Shown here: positions 18,017 to 29,911 of the stretch, piece after piece | Layout: each line of letters starts with the position of its first letter | Numbering within the stretch: position 1 is the first letter of the stretch | Source: Kribbella sindirgiensis | GTDB taxonomy: Bacteria > Actinomycetota > Actinomycetes > Propionibacteriales > Kribbellaceae | NCBI RefSeq assembly: GCF_004331435.1 | Contig: NZ_SJKA01000003.1 | Coordinates: 186,001-250,000, forward strand | Direction: 5' to 3' | DNA: 64,000 nt | Translations under genes and position numbers: made by a program | Notes under the pieces: generated by a model | Seen by the model: the letters and a program-made list of their open reading frames with translations, nothing else | Told to the model about the DNA's origin: nothing | Databases searched by the model: none

Positions 18017-19605
18017 GGACGGCCGATCTTCTTCAGGATCCGCAGCGCGCCGGTCATCAGCTCGGCGAACTTCTCGTCGGACAGTCCGTGCGAGGCGGCG
18101 ACCGGGATCAGCCGCTGGGTGGCGATCGCCTGCGGTTCGACGTACCGGCGGATGCCCTCGACGCCCTGCCGCCGGCCGAGACCGGACGACCGCATCCCGC
18201 CCATCGGGGTGTCGATCGACCCGAACGTCGCGCCGTACCCCTCGTTGACGTTGACCGTGCCGGCCATCAGTTGCGCGGCGACCGCGCGACCGCGGCGGCC
18301 GTCCCGGGTCCAGACGCTCGCGTTCAGGCCGTACTCGCCCTCGTTCGCGCGCTGGATCGCCTCGGCCTCGTCGGAGAAGCGGTAGATCGAGACGACCGGG
18401 CCGAAGGTCTCGTTGTCGAAGCACTCCATCGCCGGCGTGACGCCGGACAGGACGGTCGGCTCGTAGAACAGCGGACCGATGTCGGGTCGTGGCTTCCCAC
18501 CCGCAAGTACGGTCGCACCTTGCGCGCGAGCGTCCTCGACATGCCGGGTGACCGTCTCCAGCTGCGCCTTCGAGATCAGCGAGCCCATGTCGACGTCCCA
18601 GCCGGTGCCGGCGCTCAGGCGAAGCTTCTTGACCCGGTCCACGAACGCCGTGACGAACGCGTCGTACACCTGATCGGCGACGTACAGCCGCTCCATCGAG
18701 ACGCACAGCTGGCCGGCGTTCGCGAAGCACGCCCGGATGGCGCCCTCGGCGGCTCGGTTGATGTCGGCGTCCCGCAGTACCAGCATCGGGTTCTTGCCGC
18801 CGAGCTCCAGGCTGCAGCCGATCAGCCGCTCACCGGCCTGCTTCGCCACCAGCCGGCCGGTCTTGGTCGATCCGGTGAAGCAGATGTAGTCGGCGTTCTG
18901 GATCAGCGCGCCGCCGACCGTCGGGCCGTCGCCGTTCACCGCGAGCCATGCCTCCCGCGGCAGGCCGGCCTCGTACAGCAGCTCGATGCCGCGGAGCGCG
19001 GTCAGCGGGGTCTGGCTGTCGGGTTTGTGGACCACCGTGTTGCCGGCCAGGATCGCGGGCAGGCCGTCGGAGATCGCCATCGTCAGCGGGTAGTTCCACG
19101 GCGAGATGATGCCGACGACGCCCTTCGGGACGAACCGGGTCTCGGCGCGCGTGAGCACCGGGAAGATCCCGAGCTTGCGCTGCGGCTCGAGCAGCTCGAA
19201 CGCCTTGCGGCCGTAGTACCGCGCCGTCAGCGCGACGTGCGCGAGCTCCTCGAACGCCTGCTTCCGGGCCTTGCCGGACTCGCGGATGATCAGGTCGACC
19301 AGCTCGTGGCGGTGATCGAGGACGAGATCGTGGTACCGCAGCAGGATCGCCGCGCGCTCCGCGAGCGGCACCCGCCGCCAGGTCTGCTGGGTCCGCCGCG
19401 CGGCCCGCACCGCCGCCGTGACGTCGTCCTCGCTCGACACCGGCAGGTCCGCGATCGGCTGCCCGGTGGCCGGCGCGTACGACGTACGGGTGCCGGCCGT
19501 CGCGCGCAGCAGCCCCGACAACCGGCGGATCACCGACTGATCTGTCGCGTACGACGCAGTCGGGTCGAGCTCCGGATCCGCGGGAATCGACGTCTGCTCA
19601 CTCAT
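18013..19605 (-). CDS. Succinate-semialdehyde dehydrogenase (NADP+)
   Basis: A 530-residue aldehyde dehydrogenase of the GabD2 type, which oxidises succinate semialdehyde to succinate in the cytoplasm. Motifs: GIISPWNYPLTMAISDGLPA, VVHKPDSQTPLTAL for cofactor binding, FTGSTKTGR, the general base in LELGGKNPMLVL and the catalytic Cys in FANAGQLCVSMERLY. The ATG at 19605 is preferred over an upstream TTG two codons away. It is slightly longer than average because of a ~30-residue N-terminal arm and a C-terminal extension (SDEKFAELMTGALRILKKIG). It is coupled by a 4-base overlap to the GMC oxidoreductase; the alcohol oxidase could make an aldehyde that this enzyme removes, so the substrate may not be succinate semialdehyde. 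Confidence 0.88.
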   Translation of the reverse strand: MSEQTSIPADPELDPTASYATDQSVIRRLSGLLRATAGTRTSYAPATGQPIADLPVSSEDDVTAAVRAARRTQQTWRRVPLAERAAILLRYHDLVLDHRHELVDLIIRESGKARKQAFEELAHVALTARYYGRKAFELLEPQRKLGIFPVLTRAETRFVPKGVVGIISPWNYPLTMAISDGLPAILAGNTVVHKPDSQTPLTALRGIELLYEAGLPREAWLAVNGDGPTVGGALIQNADYICFTGSTKTGRLVAKQAGERLIGCSLELGGKNPMLVLRDADINRAAEGAIRACFANAGQLCVSMERLYVADQVYDAFVTAFVDRVKKLRLSAGTGWDVDMGSLISKAQLETVTRHVEDARAQGATVLAGGKPRPDIGPLFYEPTVLSGVTPAMECFDNETFGPVVSIYRFSDEAEAIQRANEGEYGLNASVWTRDGRRGRAVAAQLMAGTVNVNEGYGATFGSIDTPMGGMRSSGLGRRQGVEGIRRYVEPQAIATQRLIPVAASHGLSDEKFAELMTGALRILKKIGRP

Positions 19606-19697
19606 ATCCAAAGGCTACCTGCCGGTAATAGCGGCTGTCAGTATCAGAGAATGGTTAAGCTGATCCGCTGAAACCTGCGAAGGGGTGGAACGTCAAG

Positions 19698-21146
19698 ATG
19701 GTGGACAGCGGGGGGCTCTGGACGCCTCCTGAGGACGAGCTCGGTGAGGCGCTGCAGACAGCCCAGGTGCTGATCGAGGAGGGCCGGGCCGACGAGGCGG
19801 GGCCGTACCAGCAGCGGGTCATCGAACTGGCCAGGGAGCGGGCCGAAGGGCACCCGAACCACTACGAGGCCAAGCATCTGATGGCCGCGACCCAGTACGA
19901 GCTGGCCGGATCGCTGAACGCGTCCGGACGGCACGAGGAGGCGCTCGCCGCACTGCACGAGGCGCAACTCGGGTACACCGAGCTCCAGGACGCCGGCGTA
20001 CTGGACGCCACCTGCTTCCTGGCCGACGTCCGCGCCCGGCGCGCGATGACCCAGGCGCACCGCGGTCACGGCGCCACCGCCGTACTGGAGATGGACGGCG
20101 CGGTGATCGCGTACGGCCAGCTCGTCGGCGGCGAGGACGGTCTCAAGCACCAGCCGGACTTCGCCCGGGTGCTCGCGATGAACGCGCTGATCCTGCGACG
20201 GTACGGCGACCCCGCGCTGGCGGTCGCGTCCGCGGACGCGGCGACCCAGCTGTTCCTGCAACTCGCGGACCAGATCAACGAGAGCCCGCAGTCGCTGTCG
20301 TACGCCCGCTACCTGTGTACGGCGACCGCGGTGTCGGCCGATGTCCACGCGGCCGAGGGACGGCTGGACCTCGCGCTGGAGGCCGACGAGATCGGGCTGA
20401 CCACGGCCGACACGCTCGCCGACTCGGACTCGGCGACCGACATGCGCACGCTGGTCGCCGCCCTGGTCCGCAAGGGCAAGCACCTCGGCATCGTCGGCCG
20501 CCTGGAGGGCGAGGCCTGCCTGCGAACGGCGTACGACACCGACGCCGAGACGGCGGCCCGCGTGGTCGAGGAGCTGGACCGCGGGTTGCCGCTGACGCTG
20601 GTCGCGGCGCTGGAGAACGCGGAGATCAAGCTCGGGCCGTTCGAGCAGTACCACCGGCTCGTCGCGCTGAGCGAGCCCGCGCCCGGGATGACGCTGGCGA
20701 CCGTGTCGGGCCGGACGGACCCTGAGTCCGCGGCGCAACGCGCGACCGAGCTGGCCGAACTGGTGAAGCCGCTGCTGTCTCAGGACGGCAACGCCGCGCT
20801 GACGCTGGGGCTGGAGGCGCACTACCTGTTCGCGATCTCGTCCGAGCGGGAGTCGCACCGGATGCGATTCCAGACGGCGACGTACGTGCCGATCTGGGCG
20901 CAGCTCCTGCTCGACATCTCCGAGGCGTACTTCCAGGCCGGGCGGACCGACATCGCACTCGACCTCGGCGGCTGGTGCGCGGAGGTGGCGACCGCGCTGA
21001 TCCCGTACGCCGACGACAATGAGCTGATGAAGGAGCTGGCCGGGGCCTGCTACCGGCACCACGGCAACCTCTTGGCCGCCACCGGCGACCTGACCGCGTC
21101 GTACCACGCCCACGAGGCCGCGGAGCAACTCCAGCTCGGCCGTTGA
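19698..21146 (+). CDS. TPR-like helical repeat protein
   Basis: A 482-residue all-helical protein with tetratricopeptide-like repeats, for example YQQRVIELARERAEGHPNHY, ATQYELAGSLNASGRHEEAL and HYLFAISSERESHRMRF. Such proteins serve as protein-binding scaffolds; there is no catalytic domain, signal peptide or membrane segment. The ATG at 19698 follows AAGGGGTGG. It is divergent from the aldehyde dehydrogenase gene across 92 bases. Partner and role are unknown. Confidence 0.75.
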   Translation: MVDSGGLWTPPEDELGEALQTAQVLIEEGRADEAGPYQQRVIELARERAEGHPNHYEAKHLMAATQYELAGSLNASGRHEEALAALHEAQLGYTELQDAGVLDATCFLADVRARRAMTQAHRGHGATAVLEMDGAVIAYGQLVGGEDGLKHQPDFARVLAMNALILRRYGDPALAVASADAATQLFLQLADQINESPQSLSYARYLCTATAVSADVHAAEGRLDLALEADEIGLTTADTLADSDSATDMRTLVAALVRKGKHLGIVGRLEGEACLRTAYDTDAETAARVVEELDRGLPLTLVAALENAEIKLGPFEQYHRLVALSEPAPGMTLATVSGRTDPESAAQRATELAELVKPLLSQDGNAALTLGLEAHYLFAISSERESHRMRFQTATYVPIWAQLLLDISEAYFQAGRTDIALDLGGWCAEVATALIPYADDNELMKELAGACYRHHGNLLAATGDLTASYHAHEAAEQLQLGR

Positions 21147-21218
21147 CGGCTGGTAAGAGGGCGTCTGCTTGACGCGCCTCCCTCTCGGACGGACGCTGGC
21201 GCTGAGAGGGGGAGGCTC

Positions 21219-21779
21219 ATGGACGTTGTGGACATGCACAATCGCACGGTCGCGAACTTCGCGGACCTGGTCTCGGAGGTGCCGCCCGATCGGTGGTCGG
21301 CGCCGACGCCGTGCTCGGACTGGGACGTCCGGGCGCTGGTCAACCATGTCGTCGGCGAGGAGCGCTGGACCGTGCCGCTGATGGCGGGCAAGACGATCGC
21401 CGAGGTCGGCGACAGCCTCGACGGCGACCTGCTCGCGGACGATCCGGTCGGCGCTGCGTCGTACGCGGCCCGCGAGGCGGAGGTCGCGGCGACCTGGACG
21501 ATCGACAAGGTGCATCTGTCGTACGGCGACGAGGATCCGCACGAGTACCTGCGGCAACTCGCCGCGGACCACCTGATCCACGGGTGGGACCTGGCCGTCG
21601 CGATCGACGTACCGCCGCGGATGGACCGCGACCTCGTCGAGGAGGTCGCGGACTGGTTCGCGAAACGCGAGGAGCTGTACCGCTCGGCCGGGATGGTCGG
21701 CGATCACCTCGACGGTTTCACCGAGCCCACCGAGGCTCTGCTCGCCGCCTTCGGCCGCGACCCGGGATGGACGCGTTAG
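21219..21779 (+). CDS. TIGR03086-type DinB-fold metal-binding protein
   Basis: A 186-residue member of the mycothiol-dependent maleylpyruvate-isomerase-like superfamily (TIGR03086 type). The hallmark N-terminal PTPCSDWDVRALVNHVVGEE supplies the first His and LAADHLIHGWDLAVAI near residues 117-132 the His pair for metal. Probable thiol (mycothiol) transferase or detoxification protein, by family. It follows the TPR gene by 72 bases on the same strand and overlaps the convergent L7/L12-like gene by 4 bases. Confidence 0.85.
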   Translation: MDVVDMHNRTVANFADLVSEVPPDRWSAPTPCSDWDVRALVNHVVGEERWTVPLMAGKTIAEVGDSLDGDLLADDPVGAASYAAREAEVAATWTIDKVHLSYGDEDPHEYLRQLAADHLIHGWDLAVAIDVPPRMDRDLVEEVADWFAKREELYRSAGMVGDHLDGFTEPTEALLAAFGRDPGWTR

Positions 21780-22174
21780 TCCTGGAGATCGGCGCGGAGG
21801 GCGCCGACGAACAGGCCGGCTTCGGTCTCGGTCATGCCGGTCTCGGAGACGACCAGGGCGGTCGCCTGGTGGAGTTCGCCCGCGGCCTTCAGGGCGCGGG
21901 TGCGCTCGGCCAGGTTGGTGCCCGGGCGCCGGACCAGCGGCGTACCGGTCGTCGGCGGCACGTACCGCCCGAGGCGGATGTCGTCGACCAGCTCCTTCGA
22001 CTGCTTGAGGTCGAGGCCGGTGCGGTCGCGGATCAGCTTGACCGCGTGCACCGCCTTCTTCGTGGTGATCAGGAACCGCACCTGATCGACGTCGTCCGGG
22101 GACAGCCGGCCTCGCGCCGCGGCGAGGGCAACATTGTCCGTGTCCTGGCTGCTTCGACGGCTGAACAATCCCAT
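21776..22174 (-). CDS. Ribosomal L7/L12 C-terminal-like domain protein
   Basis: A 132-residue protein whose middle, FLITTKKAVHAVKLIRDRTG then LDLKQSKELVDDIRLG, resembles the C-terminal domain of ribosomal protein L7/L12 (KIxxIKxVRxxTGLGLKEAKxLVD). It lacks the L7/L12 N-terminal dimer domain, starting instead MGLFSRRSSQDTD, and the C-terminal 45 residues (RTRALKAAGELHQATALVVS) form a second helical part. Such stand-alone domains are common in actinobacteria and are of unknown function. Its 3' end overlaps the preceding convergent gene by 4 bases. Confidence 0.75.
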   Translation of the reverse strand: MGLFSRRSSQDTDNVALAAARGRLSPDDVDQVRFLITTKKAVHAVKLIRDRTGLDLKQSKELVDDIRLGRYVPPTTGTPLVRRPGTNLAERTRALKAAGELHQATALVVSETGMTETEAGLFVGALRADLQD

Positions 22175-22233
22175 GCGGCAATCCTTCCAGAACCCGTCAA
22201 ACCGGGTGAACTCGAAGCACGTCGTCTCAGGGC

Positions 22234-22947
22234 CTAGTCCGCGAGCAGCCGTCGGATCTCGGACCAGGCCAGGACGCCAAGGTCGCGGTCCGCCTCGTCC
22301 GTCCCGCCGCGCGCCATCCGCTGCCCCGCGGTCTTCGGGTCCTCCCCCGGCAGCACCGCACGGTGCCCGGCTTCTTCGACCGTCACGGTCCGCGTCGGGC
22401 GGTCGCCGCGGCGGCGCGTGATCTCCTCGGCGAACTCGACCGCCGGCCAGACCTGGTCGTCACCACCGGCCACCAGCAAGACCTCGCCCCGGATCCGCTC
22501 GACCGGGATCCGCGCCTGCTCCGTCGCCTTTTCCGCACTCTGCCGATACAGGCCGGTGTAGCTCGGCGGATCGCTGTCGGGCTTCCAGTCGCGGTCGAAC
22601 GGTACGAACGGCAGCGGCTCGCCCTGCCAGGTCCACGCCGACCGCTGGCTACCGTCTTCGAGGTTCCGGCCCCAGACGTAGGCGCTCGGCGCGAACGCGA
22701 CCACCGCGTCCACGCGGTGGTCGAGCGCGCCGAGCAGCAACGCCGCCTCGGCGCCCCATGACGTGCCCATCACGACCAGCCTGTCGTTATGGGCGAGCGG
22801 GTCCAGCGGAAACGACTCCAGCGGGACCTCATGCGTGACTGTCCAGCGCGGCGCGAGTACGTCGTACCCCTCGGCCTCGAGCAGCCGAGCGCGATCCAGG
22901 TCCGGCGTACCGCTGGAACCGTGCAGGAGCAGGACCCCGGTGCTCAA
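22234..22947 (-). CDS. Alpha/beta hydrolase
   Basis: A 237-residue alpha/beta hydrolase of the acyl-CoA thioester hydrolase/dienelactone-like group. It begins GVLLLHGSSGTPDLDRARLL (oxyanion-hole HGSSG), has the nucleophile elbow MGTSWGAEAALLLG (Ser), LLVAGGDDQVWP with the Asp, and VEEAGHRAVLP with the His. The start appears to be a TTG overlapping the guaB3 stop (TTGA), implying translational coupling. The substrate is unknown. Confidence 0.82.
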   Translation of the reverse strand: MSTGVLLLHGSSGTPDLDRARLLEAEGYDVLAPRWTVTHEVPLESFPLDPLAHNDRLVVMGTSWGAEAALLLGALDHRVDAVVAFAPSAYVWGRNLEDGSQRSAWTWQGEPLPFVPFDRDWKPDSDPPSYTGLYRQSAEKATEQARIPVERIRGEVLLVAGGDDQVWPAVEFAEEITRRRGDRPTRTVTVEEAGHRAVLPGEDPKTAGQRMARGGTDEADRDLGVLAWSEIRRLLAD

Positions 22948-24050
22948 CCGACGACGACCTCGACCCGCTGGAACTCCTTGACTTCCGTGTAGCCGGTGGT
23001 CGCCATCGCGCGCTTGAGCGCGCCGACGAGGTTCATCGTGCCGTCCGGGACCCAGGACGGGCCGAACAGGATCTGCTCCATCGTGCCGGTGACGCCGACC
23101 TCGACCCGCTCGCCGCGGGGCAGGTCCTGGTGCCAGGCCTCGGCACCCCAGTGGTACCCGCCACCCGGCGCGTCGCTCGCGCGGGCCAGCGGCGAACCGA
23201 CCATCACGGCGTCCGCGCCGCAGGCGATCGCCTTCGCCACGTCACCGGACCGCCCGACCGAGCCGTCCGCGATGACGTGCACGTACCGGCCGCCGGACTC
23301 GTCCATGTAGTCCCGCCGCGCCGCGGCCACATCGGCGACCGCCGACGCCATCGGCACCGCGACCCCGAGCACCTTCCGCGTGGTGTGCGCCGCGCCGCCG
23401 CCGAAGCCGACGAGTACGCCGGCCGCACCGGTCCGCATCAGGTGCAACGCCGCCTGGTGCGTCGCACAACCTCCGACGATCACCGGTACGTCGAGGTCGT
23501 AGATGAACTGCTTCAGGTTCAGCGGCTCCGCCTGCCCGGACACGTGCTCGGCGGACACCGTCGTACCGCGGATGACGAACAGGTCGACCCCCGCATCCAC
23601 GACATGCTTCGCGAACTGCTTCGTGCGCTGCGGCGACAGCGCGCCGGCCACCGTCACACCGGAGTCGCGGATCTCCTGGACCCGCTGGGAGATCAGCTCG
23701 GGCTTGATCGGCGCCGCGTAGATCTCCTGCAGCCGGTGCGTGGCCTGCTGCGTCTCGAGACTGGTGATCTCCTCGAGCAGGCTGGTCGGGTCCTCGTACC
23801 GCGTCCAGAGACCTTCGAGGTTCAGGACGCCCAGACCGCCGGCCTTCCCGATCGCGATCGCGGTGGCCGGCGACATCACCGAGTCCATCGGCGCGGCCAG
23901 GATCGGCAGCTCGAACCGGTACGCGTCGATCTGCCAGGCGACCGAGACCTCCTCGGGGTCCCGCGTCCGGCGCGACGGCACGATCGCGATGTCGTCGAAC
24001 GCGTACGCCTGCCGCCCACGCTTCGCGCGGCCGATCTCGATCTCGGTCAT
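22944..24050 (-). CDS. guaB3: GuaB3-family IMP dehydrogenase-related protein
   Basis: A 368-residue TIM-barrel protein of the GuaB3 family, close to IMP dehydrogenase/GMP reductase but without CBS domains. It begins with IEIGRAKRGRQAYAFDDIAI, a GuaB3 hallmark. The segment matching the IMPDH active-site loop GSICTT reads GGGAAHTTRKVLG, so the catalytic Cys is absent, as I also recall for the mycobacterial protein. C-terminal motifs include YVHVIADGSVGRSGDVAKAI and GADAVMVGSPLA. Some GuaB3 proteins are reported to act as GMP reductases; the missing Cys makes the role here open. It sits next to guaB as in mycobacteria and Streptomyces, but here the AAA/DUF4276 cassette lies between them. Confidence 0.93.
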   Translation of the reverse strand: MTEIEIGRAKRGRQAYAFDDIAIVPSRRTRDPEEVSVAWQIDAYRFELPILAAPMDSVMSPATAIAIGKAGGLGVLNLEGLWTRYEDPTSLLEEITSLETQQATHRLQEIYAAPIKPELISQRVQEIRDSGVTVAGALSPQRTKQFAKHVVDAGVDLFVIRGTTVSAEHVSGQAEPLNLKQFIYDLDVPVIVGGCATHQAALHLMRTGAAGVLVGFGGGAAHTTRKVLGVAVPMASAVADVAAARRDYMDESGGRYVHVIADGSVGRSGDVAKAIACGADAVMVGSPLARASDAPGGGYHWGAEAWHQDLPRGERVEVGVTGTMEQILFGPSWVPDGTMNLVGALKRAMATTGYTEVKEFQRVEVVVG

Positions 24051-24085
24051 AGGAGCAGCCTACCGACCTTGGGGCGGGTGGGATC

Positions 24086-24754
24086 TCAGCGGGCCAGCAG
24101 TTGATCGATCCAGGACCTGAGGCCCGGACACCGCGCGATCACCGCCTCCAGCCCTGCTTCCCGAATGGCTTCGATCCCGTCGGTGACCTTGTCGTAGTCG
24201 GGCCAGCACCGCTGGACGCGCTTGGATGGCGCAGTCTGCCGGGAGTCATTCAGCAGCTCGACGTCGCCGGCCACCGCGTCCGCCTCGGCCTGCAACTTCT
24301 CCGCGACCGCGACGTCGCCGAGAACAGAACCGGACTCTGATGCCGCGGCGATCACCCAGGTCTCGAATTCGTGCAGCACCACGTACGGGACGAACCGCGG
24401 GTCCGCAATCGCCCTCTCCATCTCCCGGACGCGGGTCTCGGCACACTGCCGAGGCTGGTGCGGCCGATCGCAACAGGCGGCGCCGGGACCGTTCCGCGGA
24501 TAGGCGTAGAAATCGACCAGAATCGAGACACAGCGGTAGTGAGTAGCAGCCAGCAGCTTGCGAAGGTCTCTTTCGTAGTGTTTCCACACCATCCCGCCAC
24601 CCTTGAAGGTGGTCCCGTCCGCGAGGCGAGAGGTCTTGACGATCACGGGCGTCAGATAGGCGCCGTACGACTGCAGGTACGGGGCCAGGATCTCTTGTAC
24701 GAACGCCGCCTCGGTCTGCCCTTCGACCAGCACCGCCATCTGGCGAAACTCCAT
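24086..24754 (-). CDS. DUF4276 (TOPRIM-like) protein, partner of AAA ATPase
   Basis: A 222-residue protein of the DUF4276 family. The N-terminus MAVLVEGQTEAAFVQEIL carries an acidic EGxTE motif and VSILVDFYAYP a later Asp, together like the acidic metal site of TOPRIM nucleases; CCDRPHQPRQCAETRVREME and VVLHEFETWV follow, the latter a typical DUF4276 pattern. The ATG at 24754 overlaps the ATPase stop by one base (TGATG), which fixes the start and shows coupling. ATPase plus TOPRIM-like partner is the design of OLD-type and PARIS-like defence systems, so a nuclease or effector role is inferred. Confidence 0.82.
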   Translation of the reverse strand: MEFRQMAVLVEGQTEAAFVQEILAPYLQSYGAYLTPVIVKTSRLADGTTFKGGGMVWKHYERDLRKLLAATHYRCVSILVDFYAYPRNGPGAACCDRPHQPRQCAETRVREMERAIADPRFVPYVVLHEFETWVIAAASESGSVLGDVAVAEKLQAEADAVAGDVELLNDSRQTAPSKRVQRCWPDYDKVTDGIEAIREAGLEAVIARCPGLRSWIDQLLAR

Positions 24755-25905
24755 CAGCCGCGGACCACCCGCGGCGAATCGTCCGGGCGCGGGCGTCCAC
24801 CCAGGATGTTCTTCTCCCAGAGCTCGCCCAGGGTGTACTCCGACAACCACTCCTCCAGCGCGCGCGGATCCGGCCGCTGGATCGTCGTACCGGTCGAGGA
24901 ACGTTCCACGATCGCGACCTCCTCGACACTGAACTGCTCCAGCAGCGTGACCGACTGGGTCGCGGCGACAACGCGGCGACCCTTGGCCGCCCGCCGCAGG
25001 AGCGCCGCGAGTTGATGGATGGCGAACGGGTGCAGCCCGAGCTCGGGCTCGTCGAGAACTATCGTCCCGGGTAGGTTGTCCTGCAGGAGGAGGACCGCCA
25101 GGCAGACGAAGCGCAGCGTGCCGTCGCTGAGGTTCTCCGCCGAAAACACAGAATCCAGGCCGCGCTCACGCCAACGCAGCCTGATCGCGCCGCCTTCGTG
25201 CTCCAGAACAAAGTCGTCGAAGTACGGCGCGACCGTGCGCACAGCCCGGACGATGCGCCGGTAACGCGACGGGTCGTCGGACCGCAGCCGCAGTAGGACG
25301 GCAGCGATGTTGTGGGCATCGGGCGCCAGCGTGAGGTTGTCGGCAGAGTCGACGCGCCGCTTCGGGGGAGCGTCGGCGCTGGTGTCGTCGAAGTGAAAGA
25401 CCCGGCAGCCGGCCACGACGCGAAGTACGTAGGAGGCCTTCGCGTCGCCGGCTGCCTCGGCGCGCAGGCGGCTCTCCCGCGCCGCTGCAAGCGCGCTCTC
25501 GTGCGGGCGCGCATACTTCGACCGGTCATGGAACATCGTGGTCTCACGGACCAGGGCGGAGTCGTCAGGCGTGGGCTCGATCACTACCTTGTATCCGTTG
25601 CAGGTGCTCCCTTGCCAGTCGCCCCAGACCTCGAGCTCGATCGCCTCGGGAGTCAGGGCCGGATCGCTGGGCCGGCGCAGGATCGCGGCGAACCCACCGC
25701 TCCTGATCAGGTGTTCGTTGAGCTGGCGGTCGATCACCCGGCCCAGCATCTCGAAGGCATCCACCACGTTGCTCTTACCGGCTCCGTTGGGTCCGACCAG
25801 CAACGTCACAGGGCTCGACAGGTCCAGGTGGGCGTGACCGATCGAGGTGAGACCACGCACCTCGATCCACCGCAACGGCACCTCGTCGGTCACCTGAGCC
25901 TCCAC
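24754..25905 (-). CDS. AAA15/21-type ATPase (OLD/SMC-like), defence cassette
   Basis: A 383-residue ABC-type ATPase of the AAA_15/AAA_21 group. It opens with WIEVRGLTSIGHAHLDLSSP and the Walker A TLLVGPNGAGKSNVVDAFEM. The ABC-type signature is FSAENLSDGTLRFVCLAVLL, Walker B TIVLDEPELGLHPFAIHQLA, and VVAATQSVTLLEQF the H-loop-like strand. The middle is helical, as in OLD and RecF-like proteins. It is the first gene of a two-gene unit with DUF4276, inserted between guaB and guaB3. A near-perfect palindrome lies 16 bases upstream of the GTG start. Role in phage or plasmid defence is inferred. Confidence 0.87.
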   Translation of the reverse strand: MEAQVTDEVPLRWIEVRGLTSIGHAHLDLSSPVTLLVGPNGAGKSNVVDAFEMLGRVIDRQLNEHLIRSGGFAAILRRPSDPALTPEAIELEVWGDWQGSTCNGYKVVIEPTPDDSALVRETTMFHDRSKYARPHESALAAARESRLRAEAAGDAKASYVLRVVAGCRVFHFDDTSADAPPKRRVDSADNLTLAPDAHNIAAVLLRLRSDDPSRYRRIVRAVRTVAPYFDDFVLEHEGGAIRLRWRERGLDSVFSAENLSDGTLRFVCLAVLLLQDNLPGTIVLDEPELGLHPFAIHQLAALLRRAAKGRRVVAATQSVTLLEQFSVEEVAIVERSSTGTTIQRPDPRALEEWLSEYTLGELWEKNILGGRPRPDDSPRVVRG

Positions 25906-25920
25906 CGGTCAGCACCACCT

Positions 25921-25954
25921 GTTATTACCACCTGTTGCAATAGGCGGTAATAAC
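25921..25954. promoter_or_regulatory. AT-rich palindrome upstream of the AAA ATPase gene
   Basis: GTTATTACC and GGTAATAAC are exact inverted arms; between them CACCTG/CAATAGG pair with two mismatches, so nearly all 34 bases are symmetrical. Overlapping direct copies of GGTGGTTATT/AGGTGGTAATAAC are seen on the minus strand. It ends 16 bases from the ATPase start codon and would lie in its promoter. Binding by a dedicated regulator or by the defence proteins themselves is inference. Confidence 0.65.
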
Positions 25955-25972
25955 CACCTTGTCACATGCCAC

Positions 25973-26007
25973 GGTGGAAACCCTTGTCATGTGAAAGGGT
26001 TTCCACC
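25973..26007. terminator. Terminator after guaB
   Basis: A perfect 13-bp stem GGTGGAAACCCTT / AAGGGTTTCCACC around a 9-base loop, 36 bases past the guaB stop on the minus strand. There is only a short T-run, but the size and position fit a terminator separating guaB from the ATPase cassette. Confidence 0.75.
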
Positions 26008-26042
26008 TGCTTGCTCGGGTGGCGGGCGGCCGCAGGCGTAGG

Positions 26043-29189
<3,147 letters not shown>

Positions 29190-29197
<8 letters not shown>

Positions 29198-29813
29198 GAT
29201 GCCCCTCCCCCACTCGTCCTCGTTCCAGCTGTGTTTCATGCCCCACAAACCCCCTGAGCGTGTTCAACGCCCGATGCTGTGCGACCCTCACCGCCCCCGG
29301 TGTCATCCCCAGTGCCCGGCCGGTCTCCTCGGCTGACAACCCCGCAACGACGCGAAGGCGCAGGATCTCCCGCAGTTTCTCCGGCAACTTGTCCAGCAGG
29401 CCCATGATGTGCTGGACCTCGGACTGCCGAACCGCGCGCTCCTCCGGCGTCGGTGACTCGTCCGCGCCGTCCGGCAGGTCCGGCGTCGAGACGTCGGCGA
29501 CCGCGAACGCACGCTGGGCATCGGCGACCTTGCGGGCCGCGATGCCGTAGACGAAAGCCTCGAAAGGCCTCCCCTCGTCACGGTACCGGCTCAGCGCGCC
29601 GAACACCGCGACACAAACTTCCTGTGCGACGTCGTCGACCATGTCGGCGCCGCCGGGATAGGTCCACAAACGGGACCGTACGTAACGATGCGCGACTGCG
29701 CGCACCCTGGTGAGCAGGTCGTTGAGAGCTGTGCGGTCCCCGTCGCCGGCCAGCGCGGCAAGATCCCTGAGCTCGACCCGGTCGTGGGTGTCAGGTACTC
29801 GGACCTCTGTCAC
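29190..29813 (-). CDS. sigD: ECF RNA polymerase sigma factor SigD-like
   Basis: A 207-residue extracytoplasmic-function sigma factor. Region 2 is VRAVAHRYVRSRLWTYPGGA, MVDDVAQEVCVAVFGALSRY and FEAFVYGIAARKVADAQRA; region 4 is LDKLPEKLREILRLRVVAGL and SAEETGRALGMTPGAVRVAQ. The GTG at 29813 has a GAGGG ribosome site, so the longer frame is rejected. It overlaps rsdA, the standard ECF/anti-sigma arrangement. Order and family match mycobacterial sigD, linked there to ribosomal and starvation responses. Confidence 0.93.
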
Positions 29814-29911
29814 CCCTCGCCCCCTCGTGTTCGGACCGGTCAGCCTGAAAGATGGTACGGCGCTCAACTCTCGTTGCCTAGTGGCAGTTCGTGGTCAAGC
29901 GCATGTTTTCA

